DNA of 5,759 nucleotides from Desulfobacterales bacterium. Its GTDB lineage: Bacteria; Desulfobacterota; Desulfobacteria; Desulfobacterales; C00003060. The translations under genes were made by a program, and so were the position numbers. How positions within the stretch are numbered: position 1 is the stretch's first letter; each line of letters begins with the position of its first letter. The stretch covers positions 1,512,443 through 1,518,201 of the forward strand of contig CP070769.1 of assembly GCA_020347085.1 (NCBI GenBank), in the 5' to 3' direction. Shown here one piece after another: positions 1 through 5,759 of the stretch. Below the pieces are notes generated by a model that was not told where the DNA came from, did not search any database, and saw nothing but the letters and a program-made list of their open reading frames with translations.

Positions 1-2088
1 GCAGCCGAAGACGCTCGCTTTTTCAAACATGAAGGGATTGACCTTGTTAGCATCGCCCGAGCATTCTTAAAGAATATCGAAGCAGGCAGTATCATCCAGG
101 GCGGTAGCACAATAACTCAGCAGGTTGCCAAGTCTTTCTTTCTGACTCCTGAGAAGAGCTATGCACGAAAGGTGCGTGAGGCGATCCTGGCTTACCGTAT
201 CGACAAGGCTTTCACCAAGGACGAGATTCTGTTCCTCTATCTGAACCAAATATACTTGGGCCACGGTGCTTATGGTGTTGAGGCAGCTGCCGAGAATTAT
301 TTTGGAAAATCATCGGTTGATCTTAATCTTGCCGAATGCGCTATGCTGGCAGGGCTGCCACAGGCGCCAACCCGTTATTCTCCGTTTCTTCATCCCGAAA
401 AGGCCAAGCAGCGCCAGATCTATGTCCTGAATCGCATGATCGATGAAGAATACATTACAAATGTCGAAGCAACCGAAGCAATCAACACCCCGCTGGATAT
501 TAAGCCCAGACGCAACTGGTACATAGAGGAAGCTCCCTATTACACTGAACATGTGCGAAAGTATGTGGAGGAAAAATACGGCAGGGATGTCCTCTACAAG
601 GAAGGCCTCACAATACAAACAGCTGTGAACATCGAGATGCAAAAGGCAGGTCAGATCGCCTTGAATCACGGGCTACAAGCGTTGGATAAAAGGCAGGGGT
701 ATCGAGGTCCGCTTAAACACTTAGAGCCGGAACAGCTTGAGGCCTTTTCTCAAGATATCCAAGAAACCCTTGAGAATCAACCGCTTGAACCGGAAAGAAT
801 CATCCAGGGAATCGTCATTGCAGTGAGCGATAGTGATCAACAAGCCACGGTTCGCATTGGCAGCGAGCAAGGAAACCTCCATCTTGACGACATGGGGTGG
901 GCCCGGAAACCTGACCCAGAGGTAGCCCCTCACGAAGCCAGAGTAAGGAATGTCAGTGATGTTCTCGAGGTTGGCGATGTGATCCTGGTTAAAGTAAAGG
1001 ATCAGCAGCAGGACACCGGGGGGTGGAATTTGGCCCTGGAACAGACACCCCTTGTAGAGGGGGCACTCATTTGCATGGAAGCTGAAACTGGCTATGTCAA
1101 GGCAATGATCGGCGGTCGAGATTTCAAGGTGAGTCAGTTCAATCGGGCTATACAAGCGAGGCGTCAGCCTGGCTCGGCTTTCAAACCGATTATTTACGCT
1201 GCTGCCCTTGATAAGGGTTATACGCCTGCAACGATTATCATAGACTCCCCAATCGTTTTTGAGGATACGGAACAGGACTTCATCTGGAAGCCCAAGAACT
1301 ACGAAGAGAAATTTCATGGTCCCACGCTTTTCAGGACCGCATTAGCCCTGTCCCGAAACGTCGTTACCATCAAGATTTTTAAGGACATCGGCATAGATTA
1401 CGTAATCGAATATGCGCAAAGACTGGGCGTCGAATCAAAGCTCACTCGGGACCTCTCCTTGGCACTCGGCTCATCGGGGCTCTCACTCCTTGAGTTGGTG
1501 CGGGCATATGCTATCTTCAACAATCAAGGATATCGGGTAAGGCCATGCTTTATTACCAAGATACTCGATCGAGATGGGAATGTCTTGGAGCAAAATCAGC
1601 CTGAAAGCGAAAAGGTTGTTGAAAAAAGTACAGCGTATATTATGACCAGTCTTCTCCAAGGAGTGGTTCAGCATGGAACGGGCTGGCGGGTCAAGGCCCT
1701 TAATCGGCCTGTTGCAGGCAAGACCGGGACAACGAACGATCTCCACGACGCTTGGTTCACAGGATACACGCCACGTTACGTGACAGGGGTTTGGGTGGGC
1801 TTTGATGAAGGGAAGCCACTGGGGGTTGACGAAACAGGGTCTAAGGCAGCCAGTCCCATTTGGGTAGAGTTTATGCAGGCAATCCTCAAGGACAAACCTG
1901 TGCAGGTTTTTCAGGTGCCGGACGGAGTCGTCTTCGCCAAGATAGATGCAGAGACCGGACTCTTGGCAATTCCTGAATCAAAGCAGACTATTTTTGAATG
2001 CTTTAAGGAGGGAACCGTTCCTACCGAATACACAAAAAAGCCCGGTTCCATCACCGACCGAGACCAATTTTTCAAATTCGATATGTAA
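1..2088 (+). CDS. mrcA: Penicillin-binding protein 1A, bifunctional glycosyltransferase/transpeptidase (5' end missing)
   Basis: The reading frame is open from base 1 to a TAA at 2086-2088, giving 695 visible residues. By comparison with the family, roughly the first 80-100 residues (cytoplasmic tail, membrane anchor, start of the glycosyltransferase domain) lie outside the window. Class A PBPs polymerise lipid II into glycan strands and cross-link the peptides on the outer face of the inner membrane. Glycosyltransferase (GT51) motifs are visible: EDARFFKHEG at 3-12 with catalytic Glu3, GGSTITQQ at 34-41, RKVRE at 56-60 with the probable second catalytic Glu60, and LYLNQIYLG at 79-87. An OB-like insert spans about 266-348, as in Gram-negative PBP1a. 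The transpeptidase domain (about 352-630) has SAFK with nucleophile Ser392, SRN at 451-453 and KTGTT at 574-578. All catalytic residues seen are intact. A GTG at 172 is internal, not the start. The symbol mrcA (also ponA) rests on domain order, not an ortholog test. Confidence 0.95.
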   Translation, partial: AAEDARFFKHEGIDLVSIARAFLKNIEAGSIIQGGSTITQQVAKSFFLTPEKSYARKVREAILAYRIDKAFTKDEILFLYLNQIYLGHGAYGVEAAAENYFGKSSVDLNLAECAMLAGLPQAPTRYSPFLHPEKAKQRQIYVLNRMIDEEYITNVEATEAINTPLDIKPRRNWYIEEAPYYTEHVRKYVEEKYGRDVLYKEGLTIQTAVNIEMQKAGQIALNHGLQALDKRQGYRGPLKHLEPEQLEAFSQDIQETLENQPLEPERIIQGIVIAVSDSDQQATVRIGSEQGNLHLDDMGWARKPDPEVAPHEARVRNVSDVLEVGDVILVKVKDQQQDTGGWNLALEQTPLVEGALICMEAETGYVKAMIGGRDFKVSQFNRAIQARRQPGSAFKPIIYAAALDKGYTPATIIIDSPIVFEDTEQDFIWKPKNYEEKFHGPTLFRTALALSRNVVTIKIFKDIGIDYVIEYAQRLGVESKLTRDLSLALGSSGLSLLELVRAYAIFNNQGYRVRPCFITKILDRDGNVLEQNQPESEKVVEKSTAYIMTSLLQGVVQHGTGWRVKALNRPVAGKTGTTNDLHDAWFTGYTPRYVTGVWVGFDEGKPLGVDETGSKAASPIWVEFMQAILKDKPVQVFQVPDGVVFAKIDAETGLLAIPESKQTIFECFKEGTVPTEYTKKPGSITDRDQFFKFDM

Positions 2089-2100
2089 GAGGCTTCAACA

Positions 2101-2170
2101 GCTCAAAGCTGAAGGCTGAAAGCTCAACGGCGAGAAATGGTTCCCGTCCTTTCAGCTTTGAGCTTTGCGC
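2101..2170. repeat. Inverted clusters of a 7-bp repeat forming a hairpin between convergent genes
   Basis: Four tandem copies of the heptamer GCTSAAR lie at 2101-2128 (GCTCAAA, GCTGAAG, GCTGAAA, GCTCAAC). Three copies of the same unit lie in the opposite orientation at 2150-2170 (TTTCAGC, TTTGAGC, TTTGCGC). The arms 2100-2113 and 2151-2164 are a perfect 14-bp inverted repeat with a 37-nt loop, and other pairing registers are possible because the unit repeats. The element fills most of the gap between the stop codons of the PBP1a gene and the CBS-ACT gene, so a bidirectional terminator or 3'-end-stabilising hairpin is plausible. There is no good T-run on either side, so it is not a canonical intrinsic terminator. 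Confidence 0.7.
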
Positions 2171-2179
2171 TTCCTGCTG

Positions 2180-2875
2180 CTAGGGAACCCGTACTCTTCG
2201 GTTTTCAACCTCGTCCAACAAATCTTCCGACGTGTAGAGCATCACAAACTTCTTCTCCAGCTCTTTCACCAGGATCCTGAGTTGGTCATCCGGCAGGGGA
2301 CTGCTGCGTATGTATACATTCCGGCGTCCCGCCTCAGCCATTTCTCGCGTAGATAGAATGCTTACAATGCGCCCACCATACGAACGGATCACGTTAGCAG
2401 CCTCTCGGAGCGAACCCGGGCGATCCTCGAGACTAAAGGCAAATTGAATGCCCCCGGTATAGACACCGGCAATATTGATCAGGACCTTAAAAATGTCGGT
2501 CTGTGTAATAATGCCAACCAAGGCCCCCTTGTCGTTGATGACTGGAAGCGATGAGATCTTGTTTTCAAGCATGAGAATAGCGGCAAATTCCACGGTCTCA
2601 TCGGGCCTGACATACACCAGATTGGTCGTCATCAGATCCTTGATTTTGATAGAAGAAAGAAGATAATTCAACTCATACACATCCAAGGTCGTTGCCTTGG
2701 ATGGTGCGGCATCTCTCAGGTCCCTGTCACTGACAATGCCCACCAGTTCGTCTTTGGCATTGACCACAGGCAAACAGCGGATCTTCTTCTCTTTCATGAT
2801 GATGGATGCCTTCATCATGGAGCTTTCCTCTTCTACGCTAATCACGTCGGTGGTCATCCATCCTTGGACAAGCAT
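2180..2875 (-). CDS. CBS-CBS-ACT domain protein (AcuB-like putative ligand sensor)
   Basis: The gene encodes 231 residues with no signal peptide or membrane segment, so a soluble cytoplasmic protein. Two CBS domains form a likely Bateman module: CBS1 at about 4-57 (WMTTDVISV, then CLPVVNAKDELVGIVSDRDL) and CBS2 at about 77-133 (DLMTTNLVYV, then SLPVINDKGALVGIITQTDI). An ACT domain follows at about 142-213 (FSLEDRPGSLREAANVIRS, with Gly154 in the usual ligand-loop position). CBS pairs commonly bind adenine nucleotides and ACT domains bind amino acids or other small metabolites. The architecture matches proteins annotated as AcuB or acetoin-utilisation-like, whose true function is mostly unknown, and no acetoin genes are visible here, so no symbol is given. 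The start is supported by AAGGAGG eight bases upstream. It follows recN on the same strand after 298 bp that contain a promoter-like element and a terminator-like hairpin, suggesting its own transcription. It ends convergently with the PBP1a gene. Confidence 0.9.
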   Translation of the reverse strand: MLVQGWMTTDVISVEEESSMMKASIIMKEKKIRCLPVVNAKDELVGIVSDRDLRDAAPSKATTLDVYELNYLLSSIKIKDLMTTNLVYVRPDETVEFAAILMLENKISSLPVINDKGALVGIITQTDIFKVLINIAGVYTGGIQFAFSLEDRPGSLREAANVIRSYGGRIVSILSTREMAEAGRRNVYIRSSPLPDDQLRILVKELEKKFVMLYTSEDLLDEVENRRVRVP

Positions 2876-2883
2876 GATACTTT

Positions 2884-2890
2884 CCTCCTT
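2884..2890 (-). promoter_or_regulatory. Strong ribosome binding site of the CBS-ACT gene
   Basis: On the minus strand AAGGAGG stands eight bases before the ATG at 2875-2873. It is a near-perfect Shine-Dalgarno at ideal spacing, fixes the start codon, and contrasts with recN, which has none. Confidence 0.85.
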
Positions 2891-2954
2891 TTGCGCTCGG
2901 TCAACGGGTTACAGAGACCCCCTCAAATCCCCCTGCCGTCGGCCTGCACGCAAC

Positions 2955-2987
2955 AAAAAAGCCACCCATTTGCTGAGCAGCGGCTTT
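2955..2987 (-). terminator. Intrinsic-terminator-like hairpin between recN and the CBS-ACT gene
   Basis: Read on the minus strand, AAAGCCGCT (2987-2979) pairs with GGTGGCTTT (2966-2958) as a 9-bp stem with two G-U pairs and a 12-nt loop. It runs into six consecutive T residues (2960-2955), three of them inside the stem. The wobble pairs form only in minus-strand RNA (they are A-C mismatches in plus-strand RNA) and the T-run is on the same strand, so the element is directional. It could end the cooC-recN transcript, end a short RNA starting near 3072, or act as an attenuator before the CBS-ACT gene. Confidence 0.6.
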
Positions 2988-3072
2988 CTCTACGATGATT
3001 GTTCTCCGAAGGGAAACATTTGTCTCGGGAACATATCCATCCGGTTTATGTTCAAGCAACTATTTCACACTG
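2955..3072 (-). ncRNA. Candidate structured small RNA or leader of the CBS-ACT gene
   Basis: This stretch lies between a promoter-like element and a terminator-like hairpin and has no credible coding frame. Read on the minus strand it contains, in order, a hairpin with perfect 7-bp arms GAACATA/TATGTTC (3053-3047 with 3035-3029, 11-nt loop) and a second hairpin capped by a CUUCGG tetraloop (3018-3000, stem interrupted by one bulge and one mismatch). The terminator-like hairpin (2987-2958) and its U-run follow. The RNA would be about 118 nt if it stops there, or a leader of about 197 nt if transcription continues into the CBS-ACT gene. I do not recognise it as a known riboswitch or small-RNA family. 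I saw no competing antiterminator pairing, which favours a stand-alone RNA or simple terminator over classical attenuation, but this was checked by eye only. Confidence 0.35.
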
Positions 3073-3078
3073 TTGGAC

Positions 3079-3107
3079 AAATTAATAGATGCTTTCGTCA
3101 TTGTCAA
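3079..3107 (-). promoter_or_regulatory. Sigma70-like promoter candidate downstream of recN
   Basis: The minus strand has a perfect -35 hexamer TTGACA (3107-3102), a 17-base spacer, and a weak -10 hexamer TAATTT (3084-3079) that keeps the first T, the A and the last T of TATAAT. A start of transcription near 3072 would follow. It lies 67 bp past the recN stop and about 200 bp before the CBS-ACT start, so it would give that gene, or a small RNA, expression separate from recN. The -10 is imperfect and such matches arise by chance in AT-rich gaps. Confidence 0.45.
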
Positions 3108-3173
3108 GGATTACGTAGAAATAGGAATGGCCAATTGTTTCCGTTCTGAAATAGTCCGGTTCGGTTAAGCAGA

Positions 3174-4874
3174 TCAGCGCCCTGTCATCATCTCGCGGGC
3201 GTGATCCAAGGTCTTCTCGGTCACCCTCACCCCTCCCAGCATTCGAGCCACCTCTTTCACGCGTTCATCTCCGTGCAAGGCCGTCATTGTGGTCTTGGTG
3301 CGCCCCCTGAAAACGCTTTTGGCAATCTTGAAATGATGCGTCCCAAACTTAGCGATCTGTGGCAGGTGTGTGATGCAGATCACCTGATGAAAATGGGCCA
3401 GGGCCTGGAGCTTTTTACCCACGACTTCGGCCACGCTACCGCCGATGCCTGCATCTACCTCATCGAAGATCAGTGTCTCCACAGACTCTTGTCTGGCCAA
3501 AATTCCCTTCAGCGCAAGGATGATCCGGGACAGCTCGCCGCCTGAGACAATCTGCGCGAGCGGCCTCAAATCCTCCCCCACGTTGGGGGCAATCAAGAAA
3601 TCAGCACGGTCTGTGCCTGTAGCCTCTATGCCACTGTTGTCCAATAAAAGACGAGGGTCAACATCCTCACCAACCGGGTTCGGCTTGAATCGGAACTCAA
3701 ACCGGGTTCCCGACATTTCTAGCATTTTCAACTCCTGCTGAACCTTGGCAGAGATTTTTTCGGCTGCTTTTCTCCTTTTCCTAGATAGCTTGCGGCACAC
3801 TTCGCAGAGCCTCTCGTACAAGTCATCAAGCTCTCCCTCCACTTCGGCTATTTGTTCTGGCAGCATTGATAGGCGTTCCAGTCCCTCTTCAGCCTCCTTC
3901 CCATAGGCCAGGACCGACTCAAGAGAACCGCCGTATTTTCGCTTTAGTCTCTGCAGCAAATCGAGGCGCAGCTCTACTGCTTCTAGTCGTTCGTTATCAA
4001 ATACAACGTCGTGGAGGTACCCGCGCAAATCATTGGCAACGTCTTCCAGTTGGAAAAAAGCTTCCTCAACCCTTTTCGCCACAGGAGCCAAGCTGCCGTC
4101 AATGCTACGAAGTGCTTGCAGCTCTCTTGCAACCTCGGTCACATGTTCAACCGCAGCGCCTTCTGCCCCATAAAGCCGTTCTACACACCTGGCGACAGTC
4201 TCGTACAGCTGGTGGGCATTTTTTAGGCGTTGTCGTTCCTCCTCCAGCTCCTTATCTTCCCAAGGAGTTATCGCTGCTTGGTGAATCTCCTGACACAGAA
4301 ACCTGAGGAGTTCCAGGTGTTCGGTTTGCTCAATATGTTGACGCTTCAGACGCGCATATTTTTCGATCAACATGAGCATCTTTTGATGGTATTCTGCAAC
4401 CTTGCCTCTCAGCTTGGTCAACCCTCCGAACTGATCAAGGACCAGAAGGTGTTGTTCCGCTCGAAGTAAACCCTGATGGGCATGCTGACCAGAGATGCTG
4501 GCAAGATGTTCGTTTATTGTAGAAAGCAGTTGCAAGGTCGCCAACTGGCCATTCATGTAGATCCTGTGGCGGCCATTTTTTTGGATGACGCGACGGATCA
4601 ACAGCCCGTCCGACAGATCAAACCCCTGTCCTTCTGCAACCCTGGCCACCGGGCTCTCGGGAGGCACCTCAAATAGGGCTTCAAGCTCAGCTGTTTCTTT
4701 AGAGCTGCGGATCAGTTCGGGCGACGCCCGACCTCCCAAAATCAGGTTCACAGCATTGATGATGATTGATTTTCCGGCGCCTGTCTCTCCGGTCAATACG
4801 GTGAGGCCTTTTTCAAAGGTGATCGAAAGGTCATCAATGATAGCAAAATTCTTTATGGAGAGTTCCCGAAGCAT
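3174..4874 (-). CDS. recN: DNA repair ATPase RecN
   Basis: RecN is an SMC-like ATPase that binds DNA ends and holds broken DNA together during RecA-dependent double-strand-break repair, in the cytoplasm or nucleoid. The 566 residues are close to the usual family length (about 550-570). The N-terminal ATPase half starts with the typical LSIKNFAIIDDLSI and has Walker A GETGAGKS at 29-36 (Lys35). A long charged, helical coiled-coil region runs from about 155 to 385, with the usual central interruption. The C-terminal half has the ABC signature VSGGELSR at 443-450, Walker B LIFDEVD at 468-474 followed by AGIGG, the switch histidine in ITH at 501-503, and the family C-terminal motif EVARMLGG at 541-548. 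All ATPase residues are intact. The ATG is separated by one base from the upstream cooC-like stop and has no Shine-Dalgarno, so translation by coupling to cooC is likely. No SOS-type operator is recognisable next to it. Confidence 0.97.
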   Translation of the reverse strand: MLRELSIKNFAIIDDLSITFEKGLTVLTGETGAGKSIIINAVNLILGGRASPELIRSSKETAELEALFEVPPESPVARVAEGQGFDLSDGLLIRRVIQKNGRHRIYMNGQLATLQLLSTINEHLASISGQHAHQGLLRAEQHLLVLDQFGGLTKLRGKVAEYHQKMLMLIEKYARLKRQHIEQTEHLELLRFLCQEIHQAAITPWEDKELEEERQRLKNAHQLYETVARCVERLYGAEGAAVEHVTEVARELQALRSIDGSLAPVAKRVEEAFFQLEDVANDLRGYLHDVVFDNERLEAVELRLDLLQRLKRKYGGSLESVLAYGKEAEEGLERLSMLPEQIAEVEGELDDLYERLCEVCRKLSRKRRKAAEKISAKVQQELKMLEMSGTRFEFRFKPNPVGEDVDPRLLLDNSGIEATGTDRADFLIAPNVGEDLRPLAQIVSGGELSRIILALKGILARQESVETLIFDEVDAGIGGSVAEVVGKKLQALAHFHQVICITHLPQIAKFGTHHFKIAKSVFRGRTKTTMTALHGDERVKEVARMLGGVRVTEKTLDHAREMMTGR

Positions 4875-4875
4875 C

Positions 4876-5640
4876 TCAAGGCAGGAGGCTTTGTGACGAT
4901 AGCATCACTTCAAAGATCTCATTCAGCGCCTGAACTGACCTGGCATCATCTGGCAACTCCGCCGTAGGTCGTCCCTGGGTATCATAGCGAGAAATCAACG
5001 GGTCTTCTGGCACACAGCCTGCAAGGTTCAACTCGGCGGCGTCCGCTGCCTCTGCAACTTCTGCTGGCAACTCGCCATCCACTCGGTTGATGATCACGCA
5101 GTCTTTCTTGATATCCAGCTTTAGTTCTCGGGCAAGATCACGGATCCGCTTAGCTGCCAGGATCCCGCGCTGGGTTGCGTCAGACACAATGAGCAAGATG
5201 TCAGCACCACGGGCTACCAGCCGGCTAATATGCTCCATCCCTGCTTCATTATCCATAACCACAACCTGGTAGTTTTGGCACAGTCTTTCCATGTATCCAG
5301 AAAGCAGGGTGTTGGCATGACAATAACAGCCTGGGCCCTCTGGACGACCCATAACGATCAGGTCATAGCCCTGGCTCTCTATCAGCGCTTGCTCAACCTT
5401 ATATTCCATATAGACATCCCTGGTCATACCGGTGGGTACCTCGTCCTTGATTCCCTCTCTAGCCTCACCAATCGTGGTCTCGACTTTAAGTCCAAGCACC
5501 TCATTCAAATTCGCATTGGCATCCGCATCCACGGCCAGGATCGGCTTGATTACCTTTTTTAGAAGAAATCTGATGAGAAGACCGGCAATCGTGGTCTTGC
5601 CGGTGCCGCCCTTGCCGGCCATGGCAATGGTCATTGTCAT
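4876..5640 (-). CDS. cooC: CooC-type nickel-insertion ATPase for CO dehydrogenase maturation
   Basis: The 254-residue protein is a MinD/SIMIBI-class P-loop ATPase. It has the deviant Walker A KGGTGKTT at 10-17 (Lys10 and Lys15), the switch I-like VDADAN at 37-42, and switch II-like VMDNEAGMEH at 128-137. Its CooC signature is GPGCYCHAN at 102-110, whose Cys105-X-Cys107 pair binds metal at the dimer interface in characterised CooC/AcsF proteins. Such proteins use ATP to load nickel into the C-cluster of CO dehydrogenase or acetyl-CoA synthase, part of CO metabolism and the Wood-Ljungdahl pathway. Which paralog this is (CooC1, CooC2, AcsF) cannot be told here, and no CODH gene is in the window. 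The first ATG (5640) is chosen because a weak GGGGA lies eight bases before it. A second ATG two codons in is possible. No start codon occurs further upstream before an in-frame stop at 5748-5746. The stop is one base from the recN start. Confidence 0.92.
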   Translation of the reverse strand: MTMTIAMAGKGGTGKTTIAGLLIRFLLKKVIKPILAVDADANANLNEVLGLKVETTIGEAREGIKDEVPTGMTRDVYMEYKVEQALIESQGYDLIVMGRPEGPGCYCHANTLLSGYMERLCQNYQVVVMDNEAGMEHISRLVARGADILLIVSDATQRGILAAKRIRDLARELKLDIKKDCVIINRVDGELPAEVAEAADAAELNLAGCVPEDPLISRYDTQGRPTAELPDDARSVQALNEIFEVMLSSQSLLP

Positions 5641-5694
5641 GAAGCTTTCCCCATCACACTTAGAGGAATTTTCAGAATTACGTCCGCATTGAAG

Positions 5695-5727
5695 TTCCCT
5701 GCAGTCCCGATAAATCGGGACAGGGAA
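5695..5727. repeat. Bulged palindrome upstream of the cooC-like gene
   Basis: GTCCCGAT (5704-5711) and ATCGGGAC (5714-5721) form a perfect 8-bp inverted repeat separated by AA. In practice the loop would be about four bases. The outer arms TTCCCT (5695-5700) and AGGGAA (5722-5727) extend it by six pairs, with a 3-base bulge (5701-5703) on one side only. No T-run follows on either strand, so it is not a standard terminator. It ends 54 bp before the cooC-like start codon, within a 119-bp tail in which I see no convincing promoter or gene. It may be a dispersed genomic repeat, an RNA-processing hairpin, or a regulator-binding site. Confidence 0.6.
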
Positions 5728-5759
5728 TGCGCTCGCTGTTGCAGTTCATAGGCTTCCTA

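Noticed and set aside
721..1317. 198-codon minus-strand open frame inside the PBP1a gene
   Set aside because: It lies wholly antisense to well-conserved OB and transpeptidase sequence, shows no recognisable domain, and is best read as a shadow frame.
172..2088. GTG at 172 as the start of the PBP1a gene
   Set aside because: The same frame is open back to base 1 and encodes glycosyltransferase motifs EDARFFKHEG and GGSTITQQ before this codon, so the gene runs off the window edge.
2697..3149. 150-codon plus-strand open frame covering the CBS-ACT 5' end and the gap
   Set aside because: Its first part is antisense to a clear CBS domain, and the rest overlaps the promoter-like and hairpin elements. 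The composition is not protein-like in a family I recognise.
3866..4306. 146-codon plus-strand open frame inside recN
   Set aside because: It is antisense to the RecN coiled-coil region, whose coding frame is certain. The translation is rich in Pro, Arg and Gln, without domain features.
5695..5727. Palindrome as an intrinsic terminator of an upstream gene
   Set aside because: No run of T residues follows the stem on either strand, so the defining second half of an intrinsic terminator is missing.
5678..5749. 23-codon minus-strand frame (ATG at 5749, TAA at 5680-5678) with AGGAAG just before it
   Set aside because: The Shine-Dalgarno spacing is only about four bases, the frame runs through the palindrome, and the peptide resembles nothing known, so chance is the simpler explanation.
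1..5759. A new multi-gene defence, mobile or biosynthetic system
   Set aside because: All four genes belong to known families with intact motifs and separate roles. There is no transposase, integrase, toxin-antitoxin pair, CRISPR array or reverse transcriptase.

Overview
The window reads as a chromosomal stretch of an anaerobic, Gram-negative-type bacterium. A Desulfobacterota-like organism (sulfate reducer or relative using CO dehydrogenase) fits best. The grounds are a CooC-type nickel-insertion ATPase, a class A penicillin-binding protein with the inserted OB-like domain seen in Gram-negative PBP1a, and a CBS-CBS-ACT protein of the AcuB-like type. This taxonomic guess is an inference from gene content; there is no rRNA or marker tree to test it.

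Layout. Positions 1-2088 (+) hold the 3' part of a PBP1a gene whose beginning lies before the window. A 91-bp gap (2089-2179) separates it from a convergent block on the minus strand and contains inverted clusters of a 7-bp repeat that can fold into a hairpin. The minus-strand block, read in its own direction, is cooC-like (5640-4876), then recN (4874-3174) starting after a single spacer base, then a 298-bp non-coding gap (3173-2876), then a CBS-CBS-ACT gene (2875-2180). The last 119 bp of the window (5641-5759), upstream of cooC, hold a strong imperfect palindrome and no convincing gene.

How the parts relate. cooC and recN are almost certainly co-transcribed and probably translationally coupled, although their known roles (maturation of CO dehydrogenase; double-strand-break repair) are unrelated. 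The CBS-ACT gene looks separately expressed: the gap before it contains a promoter-like element with a perfect TTGACA, two further hairpins, a terminator-like hairpin with a U-run, and then a strong Shine-Dalgarno. That gap could encode a small RNA or a regulatory leader of about 197 nt, and it is the most interesting part of the window. PBP1a is a housekeeping cell-wall enzyme that happens to converge on the block.

All four genes belong to known families with intact diagnostic motifs. I see no CRISPR array, transposase, tRNA, rRNA or defence system, and no clearly new multi-gene system.
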